Positions 1-8,842 are shown, counted from the stretch's first letter. The stretch: DNA of 64,000 nt from Burkholderia diffusa (GCF_902499115.1 NZ_CABVPN010000003.1:248001-312000); one strand, 5' to 3'. Numbers and translations: made by a program. The notes: generated from the sequence alone by a model not told the origin.

Positions 1-622
1 GCACGTGCACCGTACCGGCGATATCGGCTTCTTCAAGATCGTCGTCGAAGGCGGCGTCGCGGCCGGCATCCGCCGCGTCGAGGCGATCACCGGTGACAAC
101 GCGGTGCGCTATGTGCAGGAGCTCGACGCCCGCGTGAACCAGGCGGCGGCGGCGCTGAAGGCACAGCCGTCGGAGCTCACGCAGCGCATCGCGCAGGTGC
201 AGGACCAGGTGAAGTCGCTCGAGAAGGAACTGGGCGCGCTGAAGTCGAAGCTCGCATCGAGCCAGGGTGATGAACTCGCGCAGCAGGCCGTCGAAATTGG
301 CGGTGTGTACGTGCTCGCGGCGACGCTCGACGGTGCCGACGCGAAGACGCTGCGCGAAACGGTCGACAAGCTGAAGGACAAGCTGAAGAGCGCGGCGATC
401 GTGCTCGCGGCCGTCGAAGGCGGCAAGGTCAGCCTGATCGCGGGCGTCACGCCGGACGCGAGCAAGAAGGTCAAGGCCGGCGAGCTCGTGAACTTCGTCG
501 CGCAGCAGGTGGGCGGCAAGGGCGGTGGCCGTCCGGACATGGCACAGGCAGGCGGCACGGAACCGGCGAACCTGCCGGGCGCGCTGGCAGGCGTCAAGGG
601 CTGGGTTGAAGAGCGTCTTTGA
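1..622 (+). CDS. alaS: Alanyl-tRNA synthetase, C-terminal part (5' end outside window)
   Basis: This is the C-terminal ~206 residues of alanyl-tRNA synthetase, the cytoplasmic enzyme that charges tRNA-Ala. The reading frame is open from base 2, so the gene starts upstream of the window. The visible part begins in the conserved RTGDIG segment that closes the editing domain. A helical, coiled-coil-like stretch follows (residues ~35-85), then the DHHA1 domain, whose glycine-rich end (GGKGGGRPDMAQAGG) is typical of AlaS. The catalytic core and the zinc-binding editing residues lie outside the window. A strong terminator follows 50 bp after the stop. Confidence 0.97.
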   Translation, partial: HVHRTGDIGFFKIVVEGGVAAGIRRVEAITGDNAVRYVQELDARVNQAAAALKAQPSELTQRIAQVQDQVKSLEKELGALKSKLASSQGDELAQQAVEIGGVYVLAATLDGADAKTLRETVDKLKDKLKSAAIVLAAVEGGKVSLIAGVTPDASKKVKAGELVNFVAQQVGGKGGGRPDMAQAGGTEPANLPGALAGVKGWVEERL

Positions 623-673
623 TCGGCATGGCTGATGCGATGCGGTCTTGCTGACCCCGTCGCAGCGCACGAG

Positions 674-717
674 AAAACGACCCGATCGGCGGTGGCCGGT
701 CGGGTCGTTTTGTTTTT
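674..717 (+). terminator. Rho-independent terminator of alaS
   Basis: A 17-bp stem (674-690 with 695-711, one G-U-type mismatch) closes a 4-nt loop and is followed by a T-rich run (713-717). The outer stem is AAAACGACCCG paired with CGGGTCGTTTT. The A tract on the left arm means it could also act on transcripts coming from the minus-strand LysR gene. Confidence 0.9.
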
Positions 718-763
718 GCCGGTGCGCAGGATGAGCGCATGCCGGCGCGTCGGCGCGGCGGAA

Positions 764-1681
764 TCAGGCCGGTAATGCCGTTGCCGGCAACGAGGGCGAA
801 TCTCCCGACTGCCGCGCGGCATCGCCGAGCGCATCGCGCAACGCGGCGAGTGCCGCCGACGCGTAACCGTGCCGCCACGCGAGCAGCGTGTCGATTGCTT
901 CGAGTTCCGCGATCCTGTGGGCGGCGACGTTGCCGGTCTCGGGCTGAAGCTCGAGCACCGAGCGCGGCGCGACCGCGACGCCCGCACCGGCCGCGACGCA
1001 CGCGACGATCGCGTGATACGAACCCAGTTCGAGCACGCGCGCGGGTTTCATCCCGTGCGCCGCATACCATCGCTCGACATACTTCCGGTACGTGCAGCCG
1101 CGCTCGAACGCGATCAGCGTCGGCAGGATCACGTCGCGCGGCGTGCGCACCGGCGGATGGCCGCGCGGCGTCAGCAGCACCAGGTCCTCGCGGAAGATGG
1201 GCACCGTCTCGAACGTGTCGGGCAGCGTGTCCGGCTCGGGCGGCCGCGCAAACAGCGCCGCGTCGACCTCGAAGTCGCGCACCTTGTCGATCAGCCAGCC
1301 GGTCGTGCCGGTCACGAGTTCCAGCGATACGTCGGGCCACGCATGGTGATAGCGCGCGAGCACGGCCGGCAGCCGGCTCGCGGCCGTGCTTTCCATCGTG
1401 CCGAGCCGCAGCCGCCCGCGCGGCGTGTCCTCGCGCACGGCGTCGCGCGCCTCGTCGGCAAGCTCGAGCAGCCGCTCCGCGTACGGCAGCAGCGTATGCC
1501 CGGCCGGCGTCAGCACGAGCCGGCGGCCGTCGCGCACGAACAGCGCCGCGCCGAGTTCCTCCTCGAGCTGCTTGATGCGCGTCGTTACGTTCGACTGCAC
1601 GCGATTGAGCTTCACCGCCGCGCGCGTGATGCCGTTCTCGCGCACGACGGCCCGGAAAATCGCCAGCGCCGCCAGGTCCAT
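764..1681 (-). CDS. LysR-family transcriptional regulator
   Basis: A 305-aa LysR-type regulator. The N-terminal winged helix-turn-helix (residues ~3-60) has the usual pattern, with RAAVKLNRVQSNVTTRIKQL as the recognition region, and the C-terminal effector domain spans ~90-290. The gene is divergent from the MFS exporter at 1806 and shares a 124-bp intergenic region with it. LysR proteins commonly control such divergent neighbours, so it probably regulates the exporter; this is inference. The effector is unknown. Confidence 0.93.
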   Translation of the reverse strand: MDLAALAIFRAVVRENGITRAAVKLNRVQSNVTTRIKQLEEELGAALFVRDGRRLVLTPAGHTLLPYAERLLELADEARDAVREDTPRGRLRLGTMESTAASRLPAVLARYHHAWPDVSLELVTGTTGWLIDKVRDFEVDAALFARPPEPDTLPDTFETVPIFREDLVLLTPRGHPPVRTPRDVILPTLIAFERGCTYRKYVERWYAAHGMKPARVLELGSYHAIVACVAAGAGVAVAPRSVLELQPETGNVAAHRIAELEAIDTLLAWRHGYASAALAALRDALGDAARQSGDSPSLPATALPA

Positions 1682-1805
1682 GATTCTCTCCGTGAGATTG
1701 CTGGATTCTCAATTATTCGTTTTTAGAGAACGTTCGGTCAAGCTACGATACAAGCAATCCGATTCTCGTTCCGGCCGTTGCGCAACCCGCGCGGCCCATG
1801 CCGCC
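1682..1805. promoter_or_regulatory. Divergent lysR / MFS intergenic region
   Basis: This AT-richer stretch holds an inverted pair TTCTC (1706-1710) and GAGAA (1726-1730) around an A/T-rich centre. It is a plausible LysR-type binding region controlling both genes. No clear -35/-10 pair could be assigned. Confidence 0.4.
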
Positions 1806-3062
1806 ATGTCCCGTTCCGATGCTCCGAGCGCCGCCGGCGTACCCCTTTCCGATGACGCCGACCGTCGCGCCCGCGCGGTCGCGCTTGCCTGCATGATCGG
1901 GCTTGCCGTCGCGCTCGGCATCGGCCGCTTCGCGTTCACGCCGCTGCTGCCGCTGATGCTCGCCGACGGTTCGATCGGCCTGAAAGCCGGCAGCTGGCTC
2001 GCGTCGGCGAACTACGCGGGCTATTTCGTCGGCGCGGTCAGTTGCGCGGCGATGCGCGTCGCGCCCGCGCGAATGGTGCGCTTCGGGCTTGCCGCCACCG
2101 TGCTGCTGACCGCCGCGATGGGCGTCGGCCATGTGCTGCCGGTGTGGCTCGTGGTGCGCTTCGTCGCGGGCGTCGTCAGCGCATGGACGTTCGTATTCGT
2201 GTCGCAATGGGGGCTGCGGCGGCTCGCCGAACTGCACGCGCCCGAATGGAGCGGGGTGATCTACGCGGGGCCCGGTGTCGGCATCGTGCTGACGGGCCTG
2301 ATCGGCAGCGCACTCGCCGGCCATCGCGCGGCGCCCGGCTGGCTCGGCTTCGCGGCGTTGTCGGCGGTGTTGTCGATCGCGATCTGGCGCACGTTCGGCA
2401 GCGCGCCGGTGCCGGCGGCGGCAGGCGCCACGTCAGCCGCGCCCGTCCTGCATGCGGCGACGGACGCGGCACCGCACGACGCGCGGCGCCATCGGGCCGA
2501 CGCCGCATGGCTCGTCGTCCTGTACGGGATGCCGGGTTTCGGCTACATCATCACCGCGACGTTCCTGCCAGTGATCGCGCGCGCCGCGCTGCCGGCCGGC
2601 TCGCCGTGGCCGGACCTGTTCTGGCCGATGTTCGGCGCGGCGCTGATCGTCGGCGCGATCGCGGCCGCGCGGCTGCCCGGCCGCTGGGACAACCGGCTGC
2701 TGCTCGCCGCCGGTTGCGCGACGCAGGCGCTCGGGATCGCGGCGGGGATCGTGTGGCCGAATGCGGTGGGCTTCTCGATCGGGAGCGCGCTGCTCGGCCT
2801 GCCGTTCACCGCCATCACGCTGTTCGCGATGCGCGAGGCGCGGCGGCTGCACGGCGAACGCGCGGCCGGGCTGATGGGCTATGCGACCGCGTCGTACGGG
2901 GTCGGGCAGATTGTCGGCCCGCTCGTCGCGGCGCCGCTGACCGCGCGTTTCGGGTCGTTCTCGCCGGCGCTGTGGGTCGCGGCGGGTGCCTTGCTCGTCG
3001 GTGCCGCCGGCTTCGCGGCGACGGCCGCACGCGGGCGTGCGCAACCGAGCATGCAACCCTGA
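1806..3062 (+). CDS. MFS transporter, YbfB/YjiJ family
   Basis: A 418-aa inner-membrane major facilitator protein with about 12 hydrophobic segments. It has a long, Ala/His-rich cytoplasmic loop near the middle (residues ~203-237). The opening membrane segment GLAVALGIGRFAFTPLLPLM is characteristic of the YbfB/YjiJ subgroup, whose substrates are mostly unknown. I chose the ATG at 1806 because upstream in-frame codons run antisense through the divergent lysR gene and lack family similarity. The gene is probably controlled by the adjacent LysR regulator. Confidence 0.9.
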   Translation: MSRSDAPSAAGVPLSDDADRRARAVALACMIGLAVALGIGRFAFTPLLPLMLADGSIGLKAGSWLASANYAGYFVGAVSCAAMRVAPARMVRFGLAATVLLTAAMGVGHVLPVWLVVRFVAGVVSAWTFVFVSQWGLRRLAELHAPEWSGVIYAGPGVGIVLTGLIGSALAGHRAAPGWLGFAALSAVLSIAIWRTFGSAPVPAAAGATSAAPVLHAATDAAPHDARRHRADAAWLVVLYGMPGFGYIITATFLPVIARAALPAGSPWPDLFWPMFGAALIVGAIAAARLPGRWDNRLLLAAGCATQALGIAAGIVWPNAVGFSIGSALLGLPFTAITLFAMREARRLHGERAAGLMGYATASYGVGQIVGPLVAAPLTARFGSFSPALWVAAGALLVGAAGFAATAARGRAQPSMQP

Positions 3063-3183
3063 CATCATCGGGGCCGGATCGTCAGCGACGCGGGCAAACT
3101 CGCTAGAATGAAGCCTTTCCTGCGCCGAGCGGGCGTGCGAGGCGGCTTGCCGGCCGCCGTCGGCGCCTGCCAGATCCCCATCG

Positions 3184-3720
3184 ATGACCATCGCCGACTA
3201 CCGTTTTTGCCCGCGCTGCGCGCGTCCGCTGACCGAGCGCGCCGATCCCGAACACGAGGGCGGGCGCGTCCGCCAGGCCTGCCCGGATGACGCGTGTGGC
3301 TACGTGCACTGGAACAACCCGCTGCCGGTGGTGGCCGCGATCGTCGAGCTCGACGGCAAGATCCTGCTCGCGCGCAATGCGGCCTGGCCGGAGGGGATGT
3401 TCGCGCTGATCACCGGTTTCCTCGAGAACGGCGAGACGCCCGAGGACGGCATCGCGCGCGAGGTGTTCGAGGAAACCGCGCTGAAGGCCGAGCAGGTCAC
3501 GCTGGTCGGCGTCTATGAATTCATGCGCAAGAACGAGCTGATCATCGCGTACCACGTGCGCGCGTCGGGCACCGTCGCGCTGTCGCCGGAGCTGCTCGAA
3601 TACCGGCTCGTCGAGCCGCCGTTGCTGCGCCCGTGGCGCGCCGGCACCGGCTACGCGCTGGCCGACTGGATGCGCGCGCGCGGCCTCGATTTCGAATTCG
3701 TCGATCGAGCTGGGCAGTGA
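3184..3720 (+). CDS. NUDIX hydrolase with N-terminal zinc ribbon
   Basis: A 178-aa cytoplasmic NUDIX hydrolase. Four cysteines (9, 12, 33, 38) form a zinc ribbon. The NUDIX box occupies residues 78-100 (G, five residues, E, seven residues, REVFEE); the usual Gly near its end is Ala. Such proteins cleave nucleoside diphosphates linked to another group, for example NAD(H), ADP-ribose or CoA-type molecules. The zinc ribbon resembles that of NADH pyrophosphatases, but the substrate cannot be read from the sequence. The gene precedes a thioesterase and a liv-type transporter on the same strand, with a 139-bp gap to the thioesterase. Confidence 0.93.
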   Translation: MTIADYRFCPRCARPLTERADPEHEGGRVRQACPDDACGYVHWNNPLPVVAAIVELDGKILLARNAAWPEGMFALITGFLENGETPEDGIAREVFEETALKAEQVTLVGVYEFMRKNELIIAYHVRASGTVALSPELLEYRLVEPPLLRPWRAGTGYALADWMRARGLDFEFVDRAGQ

Positions 3721-3859
3721 CGGGCCGCGCCGCTCCCGGAATGTCATCCGCCGCGCCGCGCGCGATCGCGACGCGGCATCCCGCCGTTGGCCGGCGCGCC
3801 GTCGCGAACGGCCACCGCGCGCCGTCCGCTGCGCCTTCTTCATCCTGACCGCCATCGCC

Positions 3860-4297
3860 ATGTCCGACAAGCCGCAGCCGCGTTCCCGCGACGCCTATCG
3901 CCACTTCCTGCCGATCACGACCCGCTGGATGGACAACGACGTCTACGGGCACGTGAACAACGTCGTCTACTACAGCTACTTCGACACCGTCGTGAACGAA
4001 TACCTGATCCGCGCGGGTGTGCTCGACGTCGAGCACGGGCAGACGATCGGGCTCGTGGTCGAGACGCAGTGCAACTACTTCGCGCCGCTCGTGTTTCCGC
4101 AGTCGGTCGATGCGGGGCTGCGCGTCGCGAAGCTCGGCACGTCGAGTGTGCGCTACGAGATCGGACTGTTCGCGGCTGGGGAAGCCGCGCCGGCCGCGCA
4201 AGGGCATTTCGTGCACGTGTACGTCGATCGCGGCACGCGCCGCCCGGTGCCGCTGCCCGACGCGCTGCGCGCGGCGCTCGAACCACTCGCCGGCTGA
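3860..4297 (+). CDS. Acyl-CoA thioesterase, 4-hydroxybenzoyl-CoA thioesterase-like hotdog fold
   Basis: A 145-aa single-hotdog thioesterase. The active-site segment WMDNDVYGHVNN (residues 23-34) matches the 4HBT/YbgC pattern with Asp25 as the likely catalytic residue. It should hydrolyse a short-chain or aromatic acyl-CoA in the cytoplasm. The stop is 12 nt before the GTG of the livH-like gene, so the two are almost certainly co-transcribed. The pairing suggests a role in acyl-CoA or aromatic-acid turnover, but the substrate is inferred only from family. Confidence 0.92.
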   Translation: MSDKPQPRSRDAYRHFLPITTRWMDNDVYGHVNNVVYYSYFDTVVNEYLIRAGVLDVEHGQTIGLVVETQCNYFAPLVFPQSVDAGLRVAKLGTSSVRYEIGLFAAGEAAPAAQGHFVHVYVDRGTRRPVPLPDALRAALEPLAG

Positions 4298-4309
4298 CGG
4301 GCGCGCGGC

Positions 4310-5245
4310 GTGCACGCGTTCGCGCTCCAGGCGTTCAATGGCCTCAGCTACGGGTTGCTGCTGTTCATGCTGTCGGCTGGCCTCACGCTGATCTTCAGCG
4401 TGCAGGGCGTGCTCAACTTCGCGCACGCGAGCTTCTACATGCTCGGCGCATACATTGGATACAGCATCGCCGCCCGCGCGGGTTTCTGGGCCGCGCTCGC
4501 GCTCGCGCCGCTCGCGGTCGGGTTGCTCGGCGCCGGCTGCGAGCGCTGGCTGCTGCGCCGCGTACAGCCGCATGGACACACGAGCGAACTGCTGCTGACC
4601 GTCGGGCTCGCGTACCTGATCGGCGAGGGCGCGAAACTCCTGTGGGGCCTCGCGCCGCTGCCGGCGCCGGTGCCGCCGCTGTTCGACGGTGCGCCCGTGG
4701 CCGTGTTCGGCCTCGCGCTGCCGCGCTACCGGCTCTTCATGATGGCGATTGCCACGGCGATGCTGGTCGCGCTCGGCGCGCTGCTGCGCGCGTCGCGCAT
4801 CGGGCTCGTCGTGCGCGCCGCGCTCACGCACCGCGCGGCCGTCGAGGCGCTTGGCTACGACGTGCCGGGCGTGATGACGGGGCTGTTCGGCGCCGGCACC
4901 GCGCTCGCGGCGCTGGCCGGCGTGATCGGCGCGCCGCTTGCGGTGATCGAACCGGCGCTGGCCGAGACCGTCGGGTCGGTGGTGTTCGCGGTCGTCGTGA
5001 TCGGCGGGCTCGGCTCGCTCGGCGGCGCGTTCGTCGCGTCGCTTGCGGTCGGCTTCGCGCAGACCTTCGCGGCGGCCAGCGACACGTCGCTGCGCGACCT
5101 CGCGCAAGGGTCGGGTGTCGCGCTGCCCGACAGCGTCGCTGCCGTGTCGATCGCGCAGCTCGCACCGCTGGTCCCGTACCTGCTGCTCGTCGCGGTGCTG
5201 GTCGCCCGCCCGCGCGGACTGTTCGGCGAGCGTGTCGATGGCTAG
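4310..5245 (+). CDS. Branched-chain amino acid-type ABC transporter permease (LivH family)
   Basis: A 311-aa inner-membrane permease with about eight hydrophobic segments and the LivH signature near the N-terminus (FSVQGVLNFAHASFYMLGAY). It starts with GTG at 4310, 12 nt after the thioesterase stop, with no strong ribosome-binding site; translational coupling is likely. Its last 8 bp overlap the next permease. The LivHMGF family imports branched-chain amino acids but also amides, urea and aromatic or dicarboxylic acids. No binding-protein gene is present here, so specificity cannot be assigned. Confidence 0.93.
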   Translation: MHAFALQAFNGLSYGLLLFMLSAGLTLIFSVQGVLNFAHASFYMLGAYIGYSIAARAGFWAALALAPLAVGLLGAGCERWLLRRVQPHGHTSELLLTVGLAYLIGEGAKLLWGLAPLPAPVPPLFDGAPVAVFGLALPRYRLFMMAIATAMLVALGALLRASRIGLVVRAALTHRAAVEALGYDVPGVMTGLFGAGTALAALAGVIGAPLAVIEPALAETVGSVVFAVVVIGGLGSLGGAFVASLAVGFAQTFAAASDTSLRDLAQGSGVALPDSVAAVSIAQLAPLVPYLLLVAVLVARPRGLFGERVDG

Positions 5246-6464
5246 CCGCGCACGGGCCGGCGCGCTGCGCTGGGTGCTGTTCGCCGCGTGCGTCGCGCTG
5301 CCCGCGTGGCTGTGGCCGCACGGCGCGGTGCTTGGCTATCTCGCACAGACGGCCGCGCTCGTCGTGCTCGCGCTGTCGTACAACCTGCAGCTCGGTACGA
5401 CCGGGCTGCTGTCGTTCGGTCATGCAGCCTTCGCGGGCCTTGGCGCATTCGCCGCCGCGCATTGGTTCAATCATGTCGGCGGCCCGCTGCCGCTGTTGCC
5501 GCTCGTCGGCGGCGTGGCCGGCGCGGGCTTCGGGTTCATCGCCGGACTGCTCGCGACACGCCGCGCGGGCACCGTGTTCGCGATGATCACGCTCGGCCTC
5601 GGCGAGTGCGTCGCGGCTGCGGCGTGGAGCGTGCCGGCGTGGTTCGGCGGCCTCGGCGGCGTACCGATCGACCGCGCGAGCGGCACGCCTTTGGGCGGCT
5701 GGCATTTCGGCGCGCAAATGCAGGCCTACGCCGTGATTGCCGCATGGTGCATCGTCTCCGCGGTGGCGATGCACGCGCTGACGCGCACGCCGCTCGCGCG
5801 GCTCGCGAACGCGGTGCGCGACAACCCCGCGCGCGTTGCCGCGCTCGGCACCGAGCCGCGTCGCGTGCGGCTTGCGATGGTGACCTCCGCGTCGTTCTTC
5901 GCGGGCATTGCCGGCACGTTGACGCTGATCGACGTCGAGATCGCGACACCCGACAGCGTGTCGATGGCGCGTTCGGCGACCGTGCTGATTGCAGCAGTGA
6001 TCGGCGGCACGGGCACATTCTTCGGGCCGGCGGCCGGCGCGGTGGTGCTGACCGCGCTGAGCGTCGTCGTCGCGGGCGTGTCGCGCGCATGGGCGCTGTA
6101 TCTCGGCCTCCTGTTCGTCGCGGTCGTCGTCGCGGCGCCGCGCGGGATCGCGGGCATCGCGCAGACGCTGGCGCATGCGTTGCGCGGCGACGCACCTCCC
6201 GCCGAGCGCTGGCGCGTGCTGTGTGGCGTCGGCGCATGTGCGTTCTGGGCCGTCGCGATCGTCTGCGCGGCCGAGCTCGGCTATGCATGGCGCTTCGCGC
6301 AGGACGACGGCACGGGCATCGCGTTCGGCGCGTGGGGCATCGACGCCGATGCGCCGGCGGGCTGGGCCGTCGCATGCTCGGCGGCCGGCATCGGCACGTT
6401 GCTGTGGGGCTGGCGTGCACGGTTCCAGAGCCACGGGCAAGGCAAGCGGGGGGACGGGCGATGA
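5238..6464 (+). CDS. Branched-chain amino acid-type ABC transporter permease (LivM family), extended C-terminus
   Basis: A 408-aa inner-membrane permease. It carries the LivM core (LSYNLQLGTTGLLSFGHAAF near residue 45) and ends its core around PRGIAGI (~residue 300). After that it continues for about 100 residues with two more hydrophobic segments and a basic tail, which is longer than usual for LivM. The ATG at 5238 overlaps the livH stop, and the stop overlaps the ATG of the livG-like gene (ATGA). The function of the extension is unknown. Confidence 0.9.
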   Translation: MASRARAGALRWVLFAACVALPAWLWPHGAVLGYLAQTAALVVLALSYNLQLGTTGLLSFGHAAFAGLGAFAAAHWFNHVGGPLPLLPLVGGVAGAGFGFIAGLLATRRAGTVFAMITLGLGECVAAAAWSVPAWFGGLGGVPIDRASGTPLGGWHFGAQMQAYAVIAAWCIVSAVAMHALTRTPLARLANAVRDNPARVAALGTEPRRVRLAMVTSASFFAGIAGTLTLIDVEIATPDSVSMARSATVLIAAVIGGTGTFFGPAAGAVVLTALSVVVAGVSRAWALYLGLLFVAVVVAAPRGIAGIAQTLAHALRGDAPPAERWRVLCGVGACAFWAVAIVCAAELGYAWRFAQDDGTGIAFGAWGIDADAPAGWAVACSAAGIGTLLWGWRARFQSHGQGKRGDGR

Positions 6465-7210
6465 GCGGCAGCGCGATCGAGTTGCACGGGATCGTACAGC
6501 GCTTCGGTGTGCAGACCGTGCTCGACGGCGTCGAGCTGAACGTCCCGGCCGGCGAGCGTCACGCGCTGATCGGGCCGAACGGCGCGGGCAAGTCGACGCT
6601 GTTCGGCGTGATCGCCGGCGCAACGCGGCCGACGCGCGGGCGCGTCCTGCTGCACGGCGTCGAGCTGCGCGGGCGCGGGCCGATCGTGGCGAGCCGGCTC
6701 GGCGTCGGCCGCAGTTTTCAGCAGACGAGCGTGTTCGCACGATTGAGCGTGTTCGACAACCTGCGCTGCGCGGCGCTGCATGCGCCGGCCGAGCGGCCGC
6801 GCTGGTGGAACCGGCTGCGCGAATCCGCGTCGGTCGATCGCGTGGCCGCGCGCGTGCTGGGCGACATCGGTCTCGATGGGCGGCGCGACACGCCGGCCGG
6901 CGAACTCGGCTATGCGGAACAGCGCGCGCTCGATCTCGGCATCGCGCTCGCGAGCGGCGCGCGCACGCTGCTGCTCGACGAACCGACGGCCGGCATGAAC
7001 CGCGACCAGGCGGCGCGGATGATCGCGCTGATCCGTGCGACGACGCAGGGCCGCACGGTGTTGATGATCGAGCACGACATGGATGCGGTGTTCGGCTTCG
7101 CCGAGCGCATCACGGTGCTCGTGCGCGGCGCGGTGGTCGCAACCGGCGCGCCCGACGCGATCCGCGCGGACCGGGCCGTGCGCGCCGCCTATCTTGGCGA
7201 GGGCACATGA
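6461..7210 (+). CDS. ABC transporter ATP-binding protein (LivG family)
   Basis: A 249-aa cytoplasmic ATPase of the liv-type importer. Walker A is GPNGAGKST (~residues 38-46), the Q-loop region reads GRSFQQTSVF, Walker B is LLLDEPTAGM and the H-loop is MIEHDMD. The ABC signature is variant: GELGYAEQR instead of the usual LSYGEQR. It starts in an ATGA overlap with the livM-like gene and overlaps the livF-like gene by 4 bp. It is probably the fully active ATPase of the pair. Confidence 0.94.
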   Translation: MSGSAIELHGIVQRFGVQTVLDGVELNVPAGERHALIGPNGAGKSTLFGVIAGATRPTRGRVLLHGVELRGRGPIVASRLGVGRSFQQTSVFARLSVFDNLRCAALHAPAERPRWWNRLRESASVDRVAARVLGDIGLDGRRDTPAGELGYAEQRALDLGIALASGARTLLLDEPTAGMNRDQAARMIALIRATTQGRTVLMIEHDMDAVFGFAERITVLVRGAVVATGAPDAIRADRAVRAAYLGEGT

Positions 7211-7911
7211 GCGTGCTGCTCGACATTCGCGGCCTGCGCGCGTGGTACGGGATGCAACCCGTGCTCGACGGTGTCGATCTCGCGCTCGCGCCTGGCGAGA
7301 CGCTCGCGCTGCTCGGCCGCAACGGCTCGGGCCGCTCGACGCTCGCGAAGGCCGTGATGGGACTCGTGCGCACGGCGGGTTCGGTGCGCGTCGCCGGCGC
7401 CGAATGCGCGGGCGCGCGCACCTTCGAGATCGCGCGGCGCGGTGTCGCTTACGTTGCCGAAAGCCGCGACGTGTTTCCGCTACTGAGCGTGCGCGACAAC
7501 CTGCGGCTCGGGCTGCGCGGCGTGCACGGCACGGCCGAACGCGCGGCGCTCGACCGGTTGCTCGCGCGCTTTCCGCTGCTGGCCGCGCGGGCGGACGTGA
7601 AGGCCGGACGGCTGTCGGGCGGCGAACAGCAGGTGCTCGCGCTGGTGCGCGCGCTCGCGGGCCGCCCGAGCGTGCTGATCGTCGACGAACCGGCCGAAGG
7701 GCTCGCGCCGCTCGCGGTCGACGAGGTGGGCGCCTGTCTCGCCGCGCTGCAGGCCGACGGCGTCGCGATCCTGCTGATCGAGCAGCGGCTGCAACTCGCG
7801 CCGCGGCTCGCGCGGCGCGTCGCGGTGATGGGGCGGGGACGGATCGTCTACGACGGCGCGCTCGACGGGCTCGGCGCCGACGTCGTCAGTGCGTGGCTGA
7901 GTGCCGGTTGA
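7207..7911 (+). CDS. ABC transporter ATP-binding protein (LivF family) with altered Walker A
   Basis: A 234-aa ATPase partner of the LivG-like protein. The signature LSGGEQQVLAL, the Walker B LIVDEPAEGLAP and the IEQ switch residue are normal for LivF. Walker A reads GRNGSGRST, with Arg43 (codon CGC at 7333-7335) in place of the invariant Lys that contacts the ATP phosphates. If the base calls are right, this half may bind or hydrolyse ATP poorly, making the importer asymmetric. It closes the five-gene thioesterase-livHMGF unit. Confidence 0.92.
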   Translation: MSVLLDIRGLRAWYGMQPVLDGVDLALAPGETLALLGRNGSGRSTLAKAVMGLVRTAGSVRVAGAECAGARTFEIARRGVAYVAESRDVFPLLSVRDNLRLGLRGVHGTAERAALDRLLARFPLLAARADVKAGRLSGGEQQVLALVRALAGRPSVLIVDEPAEGLAPLAVDEVGACLAALQADGVAILLIEQRLQLAPRLARRVAVMGRGRIVYDGALDGLGADVVSAWLSAG

Positions 7912-8073
7912 GCGCAAGCGCGCCGATTGTTCGGCAAACCCCGCCAGTCAATTCGTGCCGAGCCGCTTTATCGCCGTCGCGCGAACCGCGAATATTGCCA
8001 GCAAGGCCGACGCGCCGCGCACGCGGCAACCGGCCCTCATCCATCGAATGTCTTCCGACTGAGGAATGAAATC

Positions 8074-8820
8074 ATGAGCAAGCTGACAGGCAAGGTAGCG
8101 ATCGTCACGGGCGGGTCCAAGGGAATCGGCGCCGCGATCGCGAAGGCGCTGGCCGCCGAAGGCGCGTCGGTCGTCGTGAACTACGCGAGCAGCAAGGCCG
8201 GTGCCGACGCCGTCGTGAGCGCGATCGTCGAAGCGGGCGGCCGTGCGGTCGCGGTGGGCGGCGACGTGTCGAAGGCAACGGACGCGCAGCGCATCGTCGA
8301 TGCCGCTATCGAAAACTATGGCCGTCTCGACGTGCTGGTCAACAACTCCGGCGTCTACGAGTTCGCGCCGATCGAGGCGATCACCGAAGAGCACTACCGC
8401 CGGCAGTTCGACACGAACGTGTTCGGCGTGCTGCTGACGACGCAGGCCGCCGTCAAGCATCTCGGCGAAGGCGCGAGCATCATCAACATCAGCTCGGTCG
8501 TGACGAGCATCACGCCGCCCGCGAGCGCCGTGTACAGCGGCACCAAGGGCGCCGTCGACGCGATCACCGGCGTGCTCGCGCTCGAGCTTGGCGCGCGCAA
8601 GATCCGCGTGAACGCGATCAACCCGGGCATGATCGTGACCGAAGGCACGCACAGCTCGGGCATCATCGGGTCGGATCTCGAGAAGCAGGTGCGCAGCGAG
8701 ACGCCGCTCGGCCGCCTCGGCGAGCCGGACGACATCGCGTCGGTCGCCGTGTTCCTCGCATCGGACGACTCCCGCTGGCTGACCGGCGAGCGCCTCGTCG
8801 CGAGCGGCGGGCTGCACTGA
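8074..8820 (+). CDS. SDR-family oxidoreductase (3-oxoacyl-ACP reductase-like)
   Basis: A 248-aa classical short-chain dehydrogenase/reductase. The cofactor-binding loop TGGSKGIG spans residues 12-19, NNSG lies at 90-93, and the catalytic Tyr154/Lys158 sit in the YSGTK motif with Ser141 upstream. The C-terminal LASDDSRWLTGE segment is typical of FabG-like proteins. The start at 8074 has a good ribosome-binding site (GAGGA at 8061-8065). It lies 162 bp after the liv-type operon and is probably separately transcribed. The substrate is unknown; it need not be a fatty-acid enzyme. Confidence 0.92.
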   Translation: MSKLTGKVAIVTGGSKGIGAAIAKALAAEGASVVVNYASSKAGADAVVSAIVEAGGRAVAVGGDVSKATDAQRIVDAAIENYGRLDVLVNNSGVYEFAPIEAITEEHYRRQFDTNVFGVLLTTQAAVKHLGEGASIINISSVVTSITPPASAVYSGTKGAVDAITGVLALELGARKIRVNAINPGMIVTEGTHSSGIIGSDLEKQVRSETPLGRLGEPDDIASVAVFLASDDSRWLTGERLVASGGLH

Positions 8821-8842
8821 TCGCGCGAGTCGGCGCGGGCGG

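Noticed and set aside
3542..6740. Two long minus-strand frames opposite the thioesterase and liv-type genes.
   Set aside because: They are antisense to overlapping, clearly coding genes and are dominated by Arg and Ala.
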